Under the pieces are notes generated by a model. It saw nothing but the letters and a program-made list of their open reading frames with translations, was not told where the DNA came from and searched no databases. This document shows, piece after piece, positions 35,321-44,309 of a stretch of 64,000 bases of DNA. Source of the DNA: Isoptericola cucumis. Lineage in GTDB: Bacteria > Actinomycetota > Actinomycetes > Actinomycetales > Cellulomonadaceae. Position 1 is the stretch's first letter; every line of letters starts with the position of its first letter. The stretch covers positions 186,001 through 250,000 of the forward strand of contig NZ_BMDG01000005.1 of assembly GCF_014635665.1 (NCBI RefSeq), written 5' to 3'. A program made the translations under genes and the position numbers.

Positions 35321-36949
35321 ATGTCCAGTACCACGCACAGCCCCGTCGCGCCCGCTCCGACCACGGACGGGACACCCGGCGCACGCACCTATCTCGTGCG
35401 CACCCTCGGCTGCCAGATGAACGTGCACGACTCCGAGCACATGGCCGGCATGCTCGAGCAGGCCGGGTACTCCCGGGCCACGGCCCAGGACGAGGCCGCG
35501 AACCGCGCCGACGTCGTCGTCATCAACACGTGCGCCGTGCGCGAGAACGCCGCGACCAGGCTGTACGGCAACCTCGGCCAGCTCGCGGGGCTCAAGGCGG
35601 AGCGGCCCGGCATGCAGATCGCCGTCGGCGGCTGCCTCGCGCAGAAGGACCGCGGCGAGATCGTCGACAAGGCGCCCTGGGTCGACGTCGTCTTCGGCAC
35701 CCACAACCTCGACGCGCTGCCGGTGCTCCTGGAGCGCGCGCGGCACAACGCCGAGGCGCAGGTGGAGATCGCCGAGTCGCTGCAGGTCTTCCCGTCGACG
35801 CTGCCGACCCGCCGCGAGAGCGTCTACGCCGGCTGGGTGTCGATCTCCGTGGGCTGCAACAACACGTGCACCTTCTGCATCGTGCCGCACCTGCGCGGCA
35901 AGGAGCGCGACCGCCGGCCGGGGGAGGTGCTCGCCGAGGTCCAGGCGCTGGTCGACGCGGGCGCCGTCGAGGTGACGCTGCTCGGGCAGAACGTCAACAG
36001 CTACGGCGTCGAGTTCGGCGACCGCGGCGCGTTCGCCAAGCTGCTGCGCGCGTGCGGCGAGATCGAGGGGCTGGAGCGGGTGCGGTTCACGTCGCCGCAC
36101 CCGGCTGCCTTCACCGACGACGTCGTCGCCGCCATGGCCGAGACCCCGAACGTCATGCCGCAGCTGCACATGCCGCTGCAGTCGGGGTCGGACCGGGTGC
36201 TGCGGGCGATGCGCCGCTCGTACCGGTCGGCCAAGTTCCTCGGCATCCTCGACCGGGTGCGCGAGCGGATGCCCGACGCCGCGATCACGACCGACATCAT
36301 CGTCGGCTTCCCGGGCGAGTCGGAGGAGGACTTCGCGGAGACGATGCGCGTCGTGGAGGCGTCGCGCTTCAGCTCGGCGTTCATGTTCCAGTACTCGCCG
36401 CGCCCGGGCACGCCCGCGGCCACGATGGACGAGCAGCTGCCGAAGGCCGTCGTGCAGGAGCGGTTCGAGCGGCTCCTCGCGCTGCAGGAGCGGATCAGCG
36501 CCGAGGAGTCGGCGCGCCAGGTCGGACGCACGCTCGACGTGCTCGTGGCCGAGGGCGCCGGCAAGAAGGACGGGGCGCGGCACCGCCTGTCGGGGCGGGC
36601 CCCCGACAACCGCCTGGTGCACCTTGCGCTCCCGGCGGGCCAGGTGGCGCCCACGGGAGCCCCCGAGTCGCTGGACGACCCGCGGCTCGCCGACGGCGGG
36701 CTCGACCCCGACGTGCCGCGACCCGGCGACGTGGTCACGGTCCAGGTCACGCACTCCGCCCCGCACCACCTCGTCGCCGACTCAGCGCCGGCCGGGGGAA
36801 CGTTCGCGGTGCGCCGGACCCGGTCGGGCGACGCGTGGGTGCGGCGGGAGCGCGCGCGGCTCGGGGGTGGCGACGACGAGCACTCCCACGGGGGCGCGCC
36901 CGCCGACGGCGGCCCGGTGACCCTCGGGATGCCGACGCTGCGTCGCTGA
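35321..36949 (+). CDS. miaB: tRNA-2-methylthio-N6-dimethylallyladenosine synthase
   Basis: 542-residue radical-SAM methylthiotransferase that adds the 2-methylthio group to i6A37 of tRNAs reading UNN codons. N-terminal cluster cysteines are C31 (TLGCQMN), C71 (INTCAV) and C105 (GGC). The radical-SAM triad is C179, C183, C186 (GCNNTCTFC). A TRAM domain follows ([21 protein letters not shown] and [13 protein letters not shown]), then a ~45-residue histidine/glycine tail. It acts after MiaA, encoded 2 kb downstream. The start at ATG 35321 matches a short N-terminus before [10 protein letters not shown]. Confidence 0.97.
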   Translation: MSSTTHSPVAPAPTTDGTPGARTYLVRTLGCQMNVHDSEHMAGMLEQAGYSRATAQDEAANRADVVVINTCAVRENAATRLYGNLGQLAGLKAERPGMQIAVGGCLAQKDRGEIVDKAPWVDVVFGTHNLDALPVLLERARHNAEAQVEIAESLQVFPSTLPTRRESVYAGWVSISVGCNNTCTFCIVPHLRGKERDRRPGEVLAEVQALVDAGAVEVTLLGQNVNSYGVEFGDRGAFAKLLRACGEIEGLERVRFTSPHPAAFTDDVVAAMAETPNVMPQLHMPLQSGSDRVLRAMRRSYRSAKFLGILDRVRERMPDAAITTDIIVGFPGESEEDFAETMRVVEASRFSSAFMFQYSPRPGTPAATMDEQLPKAVVQERFERLLALQERISAEESARQVGRTLDVLVAEGAGKKDGARHRLSGRAPDNRLVHLALPAGQVAPTGAPESLDDPRLADGGLDPDVPRPGDVVTVQVTHSAPHHLVADSAPAGGTFAVRRTRSGDAWVRRERARLGGGDDEHSHGGAPADGGPVTLGMPTLRR

Positions 36950-36961
36950 GCGCCGCGGCCG

Positions 36962-37561
36962 TCAGTCGTTGTCGGCGCCGCCGGGGACCAGCGTGCCCAC
37001 GGTGGTGAAGAACTGCGAGGCCGTGACCAGCCCGCACGACACCGTGGCCGCGAGCTGCTCGTCGGTGGCGCCGTGCTCGAAGTCGACCGACACCTCCGCG
37101 TAGAGGGCGAGGCCGTCGCCCTCTCGCCGCGTGTAGACCTTGGGCCACACGCGCTCGCGGTTCCAGTCGTTGACGGCCTGCAGCACGGACAGCCGGGCCT
37201 GGTCGGGGACCGTGCCGGCCCACCGGCCGCGGACCTGGAAGATCTCCTCGTGGTCGCCCAGCAGCAGGAACCAGAACCGGTTGCCGTCCCACGTCCCGGT
37301 GACGTCGCCGTCCTGGTCCGTGCGGAAGCGGTATCCCCGGCGCGTGAGGTCGTCGGCCACGCGGGTGCTGCTCAGCGGGACGGGCCGTGCGGGTGGGTCG
37401 GTGACCCGTCGTGCACGGCTGGCCGCCCGCCCGTCCTGCACCCGTTGCCCGACCGCCCGGCCGACCGACGCCGTGACCCGGCGTGCGCTGTCCGCGGCCT
37501 GGCGGGCGACGCCGGCGACCCGGCCCGTGCGCGGTGCGCCGCGGCGCCCCCCGGGGCTCAC
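36962..37561 (-). CDS. YbjN domain-containing protein (second of a pair)
   Basis: 199 residues. A basic low-complexity N-terminus of ~65 residues precedes a YbjN (T3SS-chaperone-like) domain: ADDLTRRGYRFRTDQDGDVTGTWDGNRFWF, then VLQAVNDWNRERVWPKVYTR and the final helix. Its GTG start overlaps the stop of the neighbouring YbjN gene. The two domains are clearly related, so this is a tandem duplication. YbjN proteins of actinobacteria have no settled function. Confidence 0.9.
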   Translation of the reverse strand: MSPGGRRGAPRTGRVAGVARQAADSARRVTASVGRAVGQRVQDGRAASRARRVTDPPARPVPLSSTRVADDLTRRGYRFRTDQDGDVTGTWDGNRFWFLLLGDHEEIFQVRGRWAGTVPDQARLSVLQAVNDWNRERVWPKVYTRREGDGLALYAEVSVDFEHGATDEQLAATVSCGLVTASQFFTTVGTLVPGGADND

Positions 37562-38136
37562 GACGCCGCCCGCAGCGGGTCGGGGTACCGGCGGTCCAGG
37601 TGCTCGAAGAACATCGCGGCCGTGCTCAGGCCGCAGTCGAGGAGCTGGCCGAGCTGCGGCGTGGTCACCGCGCTGCCGACGTCGGCCGTGACCTCCGCGC
37701 ACACGACGACCGAGCCGTCGTCACGCACCCGGACGTAGGTCTTGGGCCAGATCCGCTCGGCGTTCCACTCGTTGCAGGCGTCGAGGACCTCCTCGAGCCG
37801 CTCGATGGTCAGGTCGCGGTGCCACTGGCCTCGCACCTGCAGCACCTCGGACCGTTCGCCGAGGACGAGGAAGTAGAAGAGCCAGCCGTGCCACAGACCG
37901 CCGACGTCACCCTCCGAGTCGACGAAGTACGAGAAGCCGGAGCGCTCGAGCCAGTCGGTGACCCGGTCGCGGGACAACGGGGCCGCAGGCTCGCCGTCCC
38001 CGTCCGTCGACCCGTCCACGTGACTCAGCAGGAGCCCCTCGACCCGCTCGCGCAGCTCGTCGTCACCCAGTTCGTCCGGGCGGCGATCACCGGCTGACCG
38101 GGACCTGCTCGTCCGGCGTGCACCGAAGAACCTCAC
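37558..38136 (-). CDS. YbjN domain-containing protein (first of a pair)
   Basis: 192 residues with the domain LSRDRVTDWLERSGFSYFVDSEGDVGGLW, LEEVLDACNEWNAERIWPKTYVRV and VCAEVTADVGSAVT, then GLSTAAMFFEHLDRRYP. It aligns along its length with the adjacent copy, sharing the N-W-N-x-E-R-x-W-P-K pattern. GTG 38136 has TAGCGT 7 bases upstream and gives the sensible N-terminus RFFGARRTSR; longer frames are antisense nonsense. A miaB-ybjN-ybjN-miaA neighbourhood is conserved in related genera. Confidence 0.9.
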   Translation of the reverse strand: MRFFGARRTSRSRSAGDRRPDELGDDELRERVEGLLLSHVDGSTDGDGEPAAPLSRDRVTDWLERSGFSYFVDSEGDVGGLWHGWLFYFLVLGERSEVLQVRGQWHRDLTIERLEEVLDACNEWNAERIWPKTYVRVRDDGSVVVCAEVTADVGSAVTTPQLGQLLDCGLSTAAMFFEHLDRRYPDPLRAAS

Positions 38137-38143
38137 CCCGCCC

Positions 38144-38149
38144 ACGCTA
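38144..38149 (-). promoter_or_regulatory. -10 element of the ybjN pair
   Basis: TAGCGT on the minus strand, 7 bases before GTG 38136. Confidence 0.4.
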
Positions 38150-38252
38150 CACGTCGCCGGCCGAGGGGCGGCGGAGCGCCCGGGGAGCGGACCCGCGTCA
38201 CCGTGCGGACGCCCGGCGCGCGGGTCGCCGCGGGGCCGGGGCGGCGACCCGT

Positions 38253-38258
38253 TAGGTT
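38253..38258 (+). promoter_or_regulatory. -10 element of the extradiol-like gene
   Basis: TAGGTT, 7 bases before GTG 38266. Confidence 0.5.
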
Positions 38259-38265
38259 GGCGACC

Positions 38266-38934
38266 GTGCCCGTCCGTGCCGTCGTCCTCCCTGCGACACC
38301 GCTGCTCGTCCCCGGCGCCGCCGGCGTCGCGCCCGTGCTGGGAGCCACGCGCGACCTCGTGGCGGGGGCCCTGGCCGAGCTGCTCGACGACCTGCTCGGC
38401 GACCGGGCGCCCGGCGTCGCCGGAGGCCGGGACCCCGACCTGCTCGTCCTGGCCCCTGCCGGGCGCGACGGTGCGCGAGGGCCCGGGAGCACGCGGACCG
38501 GTGGGCTGCGCACGGGGCGGCTGCGCCCCAGCCTCGCCGGGGCGGGCATCGACGACCGCTGGTTGCCGGCCGTGGGGCGCTCCCCGGCGCTCCGGGGGAC
38601 GGGGCCGCGGGCGCAGGTCCCGGCGTCGGTCGCCCTCCTGTGCCTCGCGGCGTCGCTGGAGGCACGGGGCGGGGCGCGCATGCTCGAGCCCGTCGAGGTC
38701 GTCGAGGTGCCGGCGCGTCCTGCGCCGGCCGACCGGCAGGTCGTGCTCGAGCGGGTGGCGCGTGCGGACGCCGTGGTGGCGGCCGCCGGCGAGGACGACG
38801 CCGTCGCGACGGTGCTCGAGGACGCCGCCCGTCGGGCCGGGTGGGTGCGGGACGTCCGCTCCGCGGCGCAGGGGCACGAGCACCTGCCGGACCGCTACGA
38901 CGTCACCGTGTGGAGCACCGGGGACCGGGGCTGA
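38266..38934 (+). CDS. Class III extradiol dioxygenase-like protein (Rv2728c type)
   Basis: 222 residues. The N-terminal VRAVVLPATPLLVPGAAGV resembles the start of class III extradiol ring-cleavage dioxygenases (subunit B-like), but the metal-binding histidines of true enzymes are not obvious, so it may not be catalytic. Location immediately before miaA is conserved in actinobacteria, and mycobacterial Rv2728c occupies the same place. Start GTG 38266 is supported by the upstream -10 element. Function unknown. Confidence 0.82.
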   Translation: MPVRAVVLPATPLLVPGAAGVAPVLGATRDLVAGALAELLDDLLGDRAPGVAGGRDPDLLVLAPAGRDGARGPGSTRTGGLRTGRLRPSLAGAGIDDRWLPAVGRSPALRGTGPRAQVPASVALLCLAASLEARGGARMLEPVEVVEVPARPAPADRQVVLERVARADAVVAAAGEDDAVATVLEDAARRAGWVRDVRSAAQGHEHLPDRYDVTVWSTGDRG

Positions 38935-38950
38935 CCGGGTCACGACCACG

Positions 38951-38956
38951 TACCGT
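38951..38956 (+). promoter_or_regulatory. -10 element of miaA
   Basis: TACCGT, 6 bases before GTG 38963. Confidence 0.45.
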
Positions 38957-38962
38957 GGGGCC

Positions 38963-39970
38963 GTGATCGTCGTCGCCGTCGTGGGGCCCACCGCCACCGG
39001 GAAGTCCGACCTCGCCCTCGACCTGGCCCGCGCGCTGTCCCCGGGCGGGGCGCAGCCGGGCGAGGCGACCGCGCCGGCCGAGGTGGTGAACGCCGACGCG
39101 TTCCAGCTCTACCGCGGCATGGACGTGGGCACCGCGAAGGTGCCGCCGGCCGAACGCCGCGGGGTGACGCACCACCAGCTCGACGTGCTCGACCCCGCCG
39201 AGGACGCCTCCGTCGCGCGCTACCAGAGCGAGGCTCGGGCCGACCTCGACGCCGTCGCCGCGCGGGGGGCGCGTGCCGTCGTCGTCGGCGGTTCGGGCCT
39301 CTACGTGCGCGCGCTGCTCGACCGCATGGACTTCCCGGGCACCGACCCGCAGGTCCGCGAACGGCTCGCCGCGCGGGCCGAGGCCGAGGGGCGGCGCGTG
39401 CTGCACGCCGAGCTCGCGCGCCTCGACCCCCAGGCGGCCACGTCGATCGGGCCGTCCAACACGCGCCGGATCGTGCGCGCGCTGGAGGTCATCGAGATCA
39501 CCGGGCGGCCCTACACCGCCAACCTGCCGCGGCAGGAGTACGTCCGGCCCGCGGTGCAGCTCGGGCTCGACTGCGACCGCGACGCCCTGGACGCGCGGGT
39601 GGGGGCGCGCGTGGAGCGCATGTGGGCCGGCGGTCTCGTGGACGAGGTGCGCGGCCTGGCCTCGCCGGCCCAGGGCGGCGACGGGCCCGGCCTGGGCGCG
39701 ACGGCGGCCCGCGCCGTCGGGTACGCAGAGCTGCTCGCGTGCTGGCGGGGGGAGTCGACGCTCGACGAGGCCAGGGCCGCCGTCGTGGCCAACACGCGGC
39801 GGCTCGCGCGCAAGCAGATGGGCTGGTTCGGCCGCGACCCCCGCGTGCAGTGGCTGGACGCCGCGTCCCCGACCCTGCTCGACGACGCGCTCGCGGTGGT
39901 CCGCGCGGCGGACGACGACCGTCTGCCACGACCGGGAGCCGGCCCGGTGCGCCGTAGTCTGGGCTCATGA
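38963..39970 (+). CDS. miaA: tRNA dimethylallyltransferase
   Basis: 335 residues. Transfers a dimethylallyl group from DMAPP to A37 of tRNA, the substrate later used by MiaB. P-loop GPTATGKS (8-15), D in VVNADAFQLYRGMDVGTAK, the helix GGSGLYVRALL and the tRNA-contact segment RRIVRALEVIEITG are typical. The C-terminal KQMGWFGRD closes the family motif set. GTG 38963 puts the P-loop at the expected place. It overlaps dapF by ATGA. Confidence 0.97.
   Translation: MIVVAVVGPTATGKSDLALDLARALSPGGAQPGEATAPAEVVNADAFQLYRGMDVGTAKVPPAERRGVTHHQLDVLDPAEDASVARYQSEARADLDAVAARGARAVVVGGSGLYVRALLDRMDFPGTDPQVRERLAARAEAEGRRVLHAELARLDPQAATSIGPSNTRRIVRALEVIEITGRPYTANLPRQEYVRPAVQLGLDCDRDALDARVGARVERMWAGGLVDEVRGLASPAQGGDGPGLGATAARAVGYAELLACWRGESTLDEARAAVVANTRRLARKQMGWFGRDPRVQWLDAASPTLLDDALAVVRAADDDRLPRPGAGPVRRSLGS
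39955..39960 (+). promoter_or_regulatory. Possible internal -10 element for dapF
   Basis: TAGTCT inside the end of miaA, 6 bases before the dapF ATG. It would let dapF be expressed without miaA. Confidence 0.35.
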
Positions 39971-40890
39971 CACTGCGTTTCACCAAGGGGCACGGCACGC
40001 AGAACGACTTCGTGCTGCTCGCGGACACGCGGGGGGACCTCGGCCTCACGGCCGACCAGGTCCGCTGCCTGACGGACCGCCGGGCCGGCGTCGGTGCGGA
40101 CGGGGTCATCCGTCTCGTGCCGACGGCGGCGATCGCCCGCGCCGGCGAGGAGGTGGCCGACCGCGTGCTCGCGGAGGAGCCCGAGGCCATCTGGTTCATG
40201 GACTACCGCAACGCCGACGGCTCCGTCGCGCAGATGTGCGGCAACGGTGTCCGGGTCTTCGCCGCGTTCGCCGAGCACCTGGGCCTCGCGGACCTCACGA
40301 CGGGCGAGCTGGTCCTCGGCACCCGGGCGGGGGTCCGGCGCGTGCGCCGGGACCCGGACGGGTGGTACGCGGTCGACATGGGTGCGTGGGCGCTGCCCGG
40401 GGGGCAGGACGCCGTGGAGTCGGGCGCCGACTCGCAGGTGCTCGTCGCCGGATGGCCCACCCCGCGGCCGGCGCTCAGCGTCGACCTGGGCAACCCGCAC
40501 ACCGTCGTCGCGCTGCCCGAGGTGGACGACCTGACGGCGGCCGACCTCACGCAGGTGCCGCAGGTGGACCCGCGGCCCGTCGAGGGCACGAACGTGGAGC
40601 TCGTCGTACCGCTCGCCGAGGGCACCGACGCCGCCGGGCGCCCGGTGGGCCGGGTGCGGATGCGCGTGCACGAACGGGGCGTCGGCGAGACCCTCTCGTG
40701 CGGCACGGGCGCCTGCGCGGCGGCGCTCGCGGTGCGCACGTGGGCGGGGCACGGGTCGGCCCAGGTGCCCGACGTGTGGGAGGTCGAGGTGCCCGGCGGA
40801 CGGGTCCGGGTCACGGTCCTGCCCGACGGCCACGTCGAGCTGGCGGGTCCTGCCGAGCTCGTCTTCACTGGTGAGGTCGACCTCCACTAG
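39967..40890 (+). CDS. dapF: Diaminopimelate epimerase
   Basis: 307 residues. Interconverts LL- and meso-diaminopimelate using two cysteines, here C91 (MCGNGVRVF) and C245 (SCGTGACAAA). FTKGHGTQNDFVLL is the N-terminal signature, and the second lobe has DLGNPHTV and VEGTNVEL. It completes the window's lysine/cell-wall genes (dapB, dapA). Starts at the end of miaA with a 4-base overlap. Confidence 0.98.
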   Translation: MTLRFTKGHGTQNDFVLLADTRGDLGLTADQVRCLTDRRAGVGADGVIRLVPTAAIARAGEEVADRVLAEEPEAIWFMDYRNADGSVAQMCGNGVRVFAAFAEHLGLADLTTGELVLGTRAGVRRVRRDPDGWYAVDMGAWALPGGQDAVESGADSQVLVAGWPTPRPALSVDLGNPHTVVALPEVDDLTAADLTQVPQVDPRPVEGTNVELVVPLAEGTDAAGRPVGRVRMRVHERGVGETLSCGTGACAAALAVRTWAGHGSAQVPDVWEVEVPGGRVRVTVLPDGHVELAGPAELVFTGEVDLH

Positions 40891-40964
40891 CGCTCGCGGC
40901 CGGGACTGCTCTCGACCGGAAGGACGTCGACAGCCTGCGTCACCGACCACGGGAGGGCAGCGGG

Positions 40965-41867
40965 ATGAGCGGCGTGCAGCTCGGGGTGAGCCTGCCGACC
41001 AGCGGACCGCAGGCGTCACCGGAGCTGATGCTCCGGGTGGCGCAGGACGCCGAGCGGGCCGGGCTCGGCTCGGTCTGGACGAACGAGCGACTGCTGCGGC
41101 CGACCCGGCCGATCGCGATGGGCGGGCCTGGCGGACCGGTGATGGACCCGCCCGAGGGCTTCGCGTGCGTGTACGACCCGCTGGAGGTGCTCTCCTACGC
41201 CGCGGCGCGGACCGACCGGGTCGCGCTGGGCACCAGCGTGCTCGACGGGCTCTTCCACGCGCCGGTGGTCCTGGCCCGCCGCCTCGCGACCCTCGACCGG
41301 CTGTCGGGCGGGCGGCTGCTCGCGGGCGTCGGGCAGGGCTGGATGGCCGAGGAGTTCGAGGCGGCCGGGGTGCCGATGTCGCGTCGCGGCGCGGGCTTCG
41401 AGGAGCACCTGCGGGCGATGCGGGCCGTCTGGGGCCCGGACCCCGTGAGGTTCGACGGGCGGTTCCACCACGTGCCCGAGTGCGAGATCGGGCCCAAGCC
41501 GGTGCGCCCGGGCGGTCCCACGCTCCTGCTCGGCGCGGGCGCGCCCGCCTCGCTCGGTCGCGCGGCGCGGCTCGGCGCCGGGCTGACGCTCGTCGTCTTC
41601 GACTGGGTCTCGCTGACCGGCATGATCGAGACCTACCGCGCGGCGGCGCGGGAGGCGGGCACCGACGCCGGCCCCGTCGTCGTGCAGGTGAACGGCGCCG
41701 TGACGGCGGCACCGCTGGACGAGCGGACCCCGCTGACCGGCTCGGCGGAGCAGGTCGCGGAGGACCTGCCGCGGCTCGACGCCCTGGGCGTCGCGCACGT
41801 GTTCTGGGCGATGCCCGAGGAACCCACCGAGGCGGTCGCGGCCGTCGCCCCGCTGCTGGCGCGCTGA
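40965..41867 (+). CDS. LLM-class flavin/F420-dependent oxidoreductase
   Basis: 300 residues of the luciferase-like monooxygenase family. LGVSLPTSGPQASPELMLRVAQDAERAGLGSVWTNE and LDRLSGGRLLAGVGQGW are the key elements, and LGAGAPASLGRAARLGAG follows. This form is close to the F420-dependent group (TIGR03619-like), but the cofactor cannot be settled. ATG 40965 follows GGGAGGG. The substrate is unknown. It stands alone. Confidence 0.88.
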   Translation: MSGVQLGVSLPTSGPQASPELMLRVAQDAERAGLGSVWTNERLLRPTRPIAMGGPGGPVMDPPEGFACVYDPLEVLSYAAARTDRVALGTSVLDGLFHAPVVLARRLATLDRLSGGRLLAGVGQGWMAEEFEAAGVPMSRRGAGFEEHLRAMRAVWGPDPVRFDGRFHHVPECEIGPKPVRPGGPTLLLGAGAPASLGRAARLGAGLTLVVFDWVSLTGMIETYRAAAREAGTDAGPVVVQVNGAVTAAPLDERTPLTGSAEQVAEDLPRLDALGVAHVFWAMPEEPTEAVAAVAPLLAR

Positions 41868-41897
41868 GGACGGGCGCGGCGGGCCGCTCGCTCAGCG
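41862..41897. terminator. Weak dyad spanning both stop codons
   Basis: CGCTGAG (41862-41868) pairs with CTCAGCG (41891-41897), including the TGA of the LLM gene and the TGA of the convergent methyltransferase. A 22-base loop makes it a doubtful terminator. Confidence 0.35.
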
Positions 41898-42497
41898 GGT
41901 CACGCGCAGCACCCGGAACCCCTTCGACGACGCCTCCCGGCGGGTCGGCAGGCCCAGCTCGGCCTCGATCCACCGGGACAGGGAGTCCGCGCCGAGGTTC
42001 TTGGCCACGACCAGCCGCGCGTCGCCGCCGTCGGCGAGGCGGGGCAGCCAGGTGCCCAGCAGGTCGTGCAGCGCCGCCTTGCCCACCCGGATCGGCGGGT
42101 TCGACCACACGGCGGCGAAGCGGACGTCGGCCGGGACCTGGTCGGCCGTCACCGCGTGCAGGTTGCGCAGCCCGAGCCGGTCGGCCGTGGAGCGGAGCAG
42201 GTCGAGCGCGCGCTCGTTGACGTCCACCGCCCAGACGGTGGCGCCGGGGGAGCGCAGCGCCATGGTCAGCGCGATCGGCCCCCACCCGCACCCGAGGTCG
42301 AGCAGGTCGCCCTCCGCCGGGGGGTCGGGGACCTCGTCGAGCAGGACCCGGGTGCCCTTGTCCAGCCCGCCGGGGGAGAAGATCCCGGCGGCGACGTCGA
42401 CCTCGACCTCGCGGCCCGCGAGCTGCACCGCGAGGGTCCGGCGCTCGGCGTCCGAGGCGGGGCGGGCGGTGAAGTAGTGGTCCGGCTGCTCGCTCAC
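41892..42497 (-). CDS. RsmC-like class I SAM methyltransferase
   Basis: 201 residues. Motif I LDLGCGWGPIALTMAL, then VWAVDVNERALDLL, and the catalytic N-P-P-I motif VWSNPPIRVG, as in RsmC (16S rRNA m2G1207) and related small methyltransferases. It has one domain, unlike the two-domain E. coli enzyme. N2-guanine methylation of rRNA is the best guess. Start GTG 42497 has TAGGAT 7 bases upstream. Divergent from hflX, with 190 bases between. Confidence 0.9.
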   Translation of the reverse strand: MSEQPDHYFTARPASDAERRTLAVQLAGREVEVDVAAGIFSPGGLDKGTRVLLDEVPDPPAEGDLLDLGCGWGPIALTMALRSPGATVWAVDVNERALDLLRSTADRLGLRNLHAVTADQVPADVRFAAVWSNPPIRVGKAALHDLLGTWLPRLADGGDARLVVAKNLGADSLSRWIEAELGLPTRREASSKGFRVLRVTR

Positions 42498-42504
42498 GTG
42501 CCCG

Positions 42505-42510
42505 ATCCTA
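42505..42510 (-). promoter_or_regulatory. -10 element of the RsmC-like gene
   Basis: TAGGAT on the minus strand, 7 bases before GTG 42497. Confidence 0.5.
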
Positions 42511-42687
42511 CGGGCGACTCCTACGGGCGACGACGCGGCGCCCGGGCCGTTCGCCCGCGGTGATTTTCGCTGTGCCGGGACGATCCGGCGTGCGACCCTT
42601 GTTGTACGAGGGACCGCGGGACGCGGCTGCTTCCTGCCGCCCCCGCACCCGCTCGCGAACCTCCCCGTTCCGTCCGAAAGGCGCACC

Positions 42688-44220
42688 TTGACCCGTTTCC
42701 CGACCGACCCCGACACCCCGCACACGTCCGAGGGCGTCCCGGAGGACGCGACCGACGCCCAGGCGATCGCGGACGACGTGGTGGCACGGGTGCTGGCCCG
42801 GGCCGGGACGGCGCGCTCCGAGGGCACCACGGTCCACACCGCCCACGACGGCGACCAGCTCGACCTGGCCGAGCGCGCCGCGCTGCGCCGGGTGGCCGGG
42901 CTGTCCACGGAGCTCGAGGACGTCACCGAGGTCGAGTACCGCCAGCTGCGGCTCGAGAAGGTCGTGCTCGTGGGGCTCTACTACGGCGGCGAGGCCGCGG
43001 CGCGCGAGGCCGAGGTCTCGCTGCGCGAGCTGGCCGCGCTCGCCGAGACCGCCGGCTCCGAGGTGCTCGACGGCCTGCTGCAGCGGCGCCAGAAGCCCGA
43101 CCCGGGCACGTACCTCGGCTCCGGGAAGGCGGCGTCGCTCGCCGAGATCGTGGCCGCCGTCGGCGCGGACACCGTGGTCGCGGACACCGAGCTCGCGCCC
43201 TCGCAGCGGCGCGCGCTGGAGGACATCGTCAAGGTCAAGGTGGTCGACCGCACCGCCCTGATCCTCGACATCTTCGCCCAGCACGCCAAGTCGCGGGAGG
43301 GCAAGGCCCAGGTCGAGCTGGCGCAGCTCGAGTACCTGCTGCCCCGCCTGCGCGGCTGGGGCGACTCGATGTCGCGGCAGGCCGGCGGGCAGGTCGGCGG
43401 GCAGGGGGCCGGCATGGGTTCCCGCGGGCCCGGTGAGACCAAGATCGAGCTCGACCGCCGGCGCATCCGGGGGCGCATGTCCAAGCTGCGCCGCGAGATC
43501 GCCGCGATGAAGCCCGCTCGCGAGACGAAGCGGCTCGAGCGCAGGCGCCACGCCGTGCCGAACGTGGCGATCGCCGGGTACACCAACGCCGGCAAGTCGT
43601 CGCTGCTCAACGCCATGACCGACGCCGGCGTGCTCGTGGAGAACGCCCTGTTCGCCACGCTGGACCCGACCGTCCGCCGGGCGCGGACCGACGACGGCCG
43701 GCCGTACACGCTGACCGACACGGTCGGGTTCGTGCGGCACCTGCCGCACCAGCTCGTCGAGGCCTTCCGCTCCACGCTGGAGGAGGTGGGCGACGCCACC
43801 CTGCTGCTGCACGTGGTGGACGCCTCGCACCCTGACCCCGAGGGTCAGATCACCGCGGTGCGCGAGGTCCTCTCCGAGATCCCCGGCATCGCCGACGTCC
43901 CCGAGGTCGTCGTGCTCAACAAGGCGGACGTCGCCGACCCGGAGGTCGTGGGACGGATCCAGCGGCGCGAGCGGCGCACGGTCGTCGTCTCCGCGCACAC
44001 CGGGGAGGGCGTCGCCGAGCTGCGGGCCCTCGTCGCCGCCGAGCTGCCGCGCCCGCACGTCGAGGTCGACCTCGTGGTGCCGTACTCCCGCGGCGACCTG
44101 GTGCACCGCGCGCACGAGCTGGGCGGCGGGGTGCGCACCGAGCACCTGCCCGAGGGCACGCGGGTGCACGGCCGCGTGGACGAGGGGCTGGCGGCCGACC
44201 TGCGGGCGGCGTCGGTCTGA
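42688..44220 (+). CDS. hflX: GTPase HflX
   Basis: 510 residues. HflX splits stalled ribosomes, and in mycobacteria it has a role in hypoxia and macrolide-lincosamide tolerance. The N-terminal HflX domain (GLYYGGEAAAREAEVSL, TYLGSGKAASLAEI) and coiled linker (RRRIRGRMSKLRREIAAMK) precede the GTPase: G1 GYTNAGKSS, G3 DTVGF, G4 NKAD. TTG 42688 is the likely start, with AAAGG about 8 bases upstream; no ATG or GTG gives a better N-terminus. hflX following dapF is conserved, here with two genes in between. Confidence 0.96.
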   Translation: MTRFPTDPDTPHTSEGVPEDATDAQAIADDVVARVLARAGTARSEGTTVHTAHDGDQLDLAERAALRRVAGLSTELEDVTEVEYRQLRLEKVVLVGLYYGGEAAAREAEVSLRELAALAETAGSEVLDGLLQRRQKPDPGTYLGSGKAASLAEIVAAVGADTVVADTELAPSQRRALEDIVKVKVVDRTALILDIFAQHAKSREGKAQVELAQLEYLLPRLRGWGDSMSRQAGGQVGGQGAGMGSRGPGETKIELDRRRIRGRMSKLRREIAAMKPARETKRLERRRHAVPNVAIAGYTNAGKSSLLNAMTDAGVLVENALFATLDPTVRRARTDDGRPYTLTDTVGFVRHLPHQLVEAFRSTLEEVGDATLLLHVVDASHPDPEGQITAVREVLSEIPGIADVPEVVVLNKADVADPEVVGRIQRRERRTVVVSAHTGEGVAELRALVAAELPRPHVEVDLVVPYSRGDLVHRAHELGGGVRTEHLPEGTRVHGRVDEGLAADLRAASV

Positions 44221-44297
44221 CGGGTCGGCCGGCGGTCTCGCCGCCTGTCGTGCCGCGGGACGGTGGAGGAGTCGTCACGACCGTGGGCGGTCGCGCC

Positions 44298-44303
44298 TAG
44301 GAT
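44298..44303 (+). promoter_or_regulatory. -10 element of the DinG-like helicase gene
   Basis: TAGGAT, 6 bases before GTG 44310. No LexA box is visible nearby. Confidence 0.5.
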
Positions 44304-44309
44304 CGTCGG

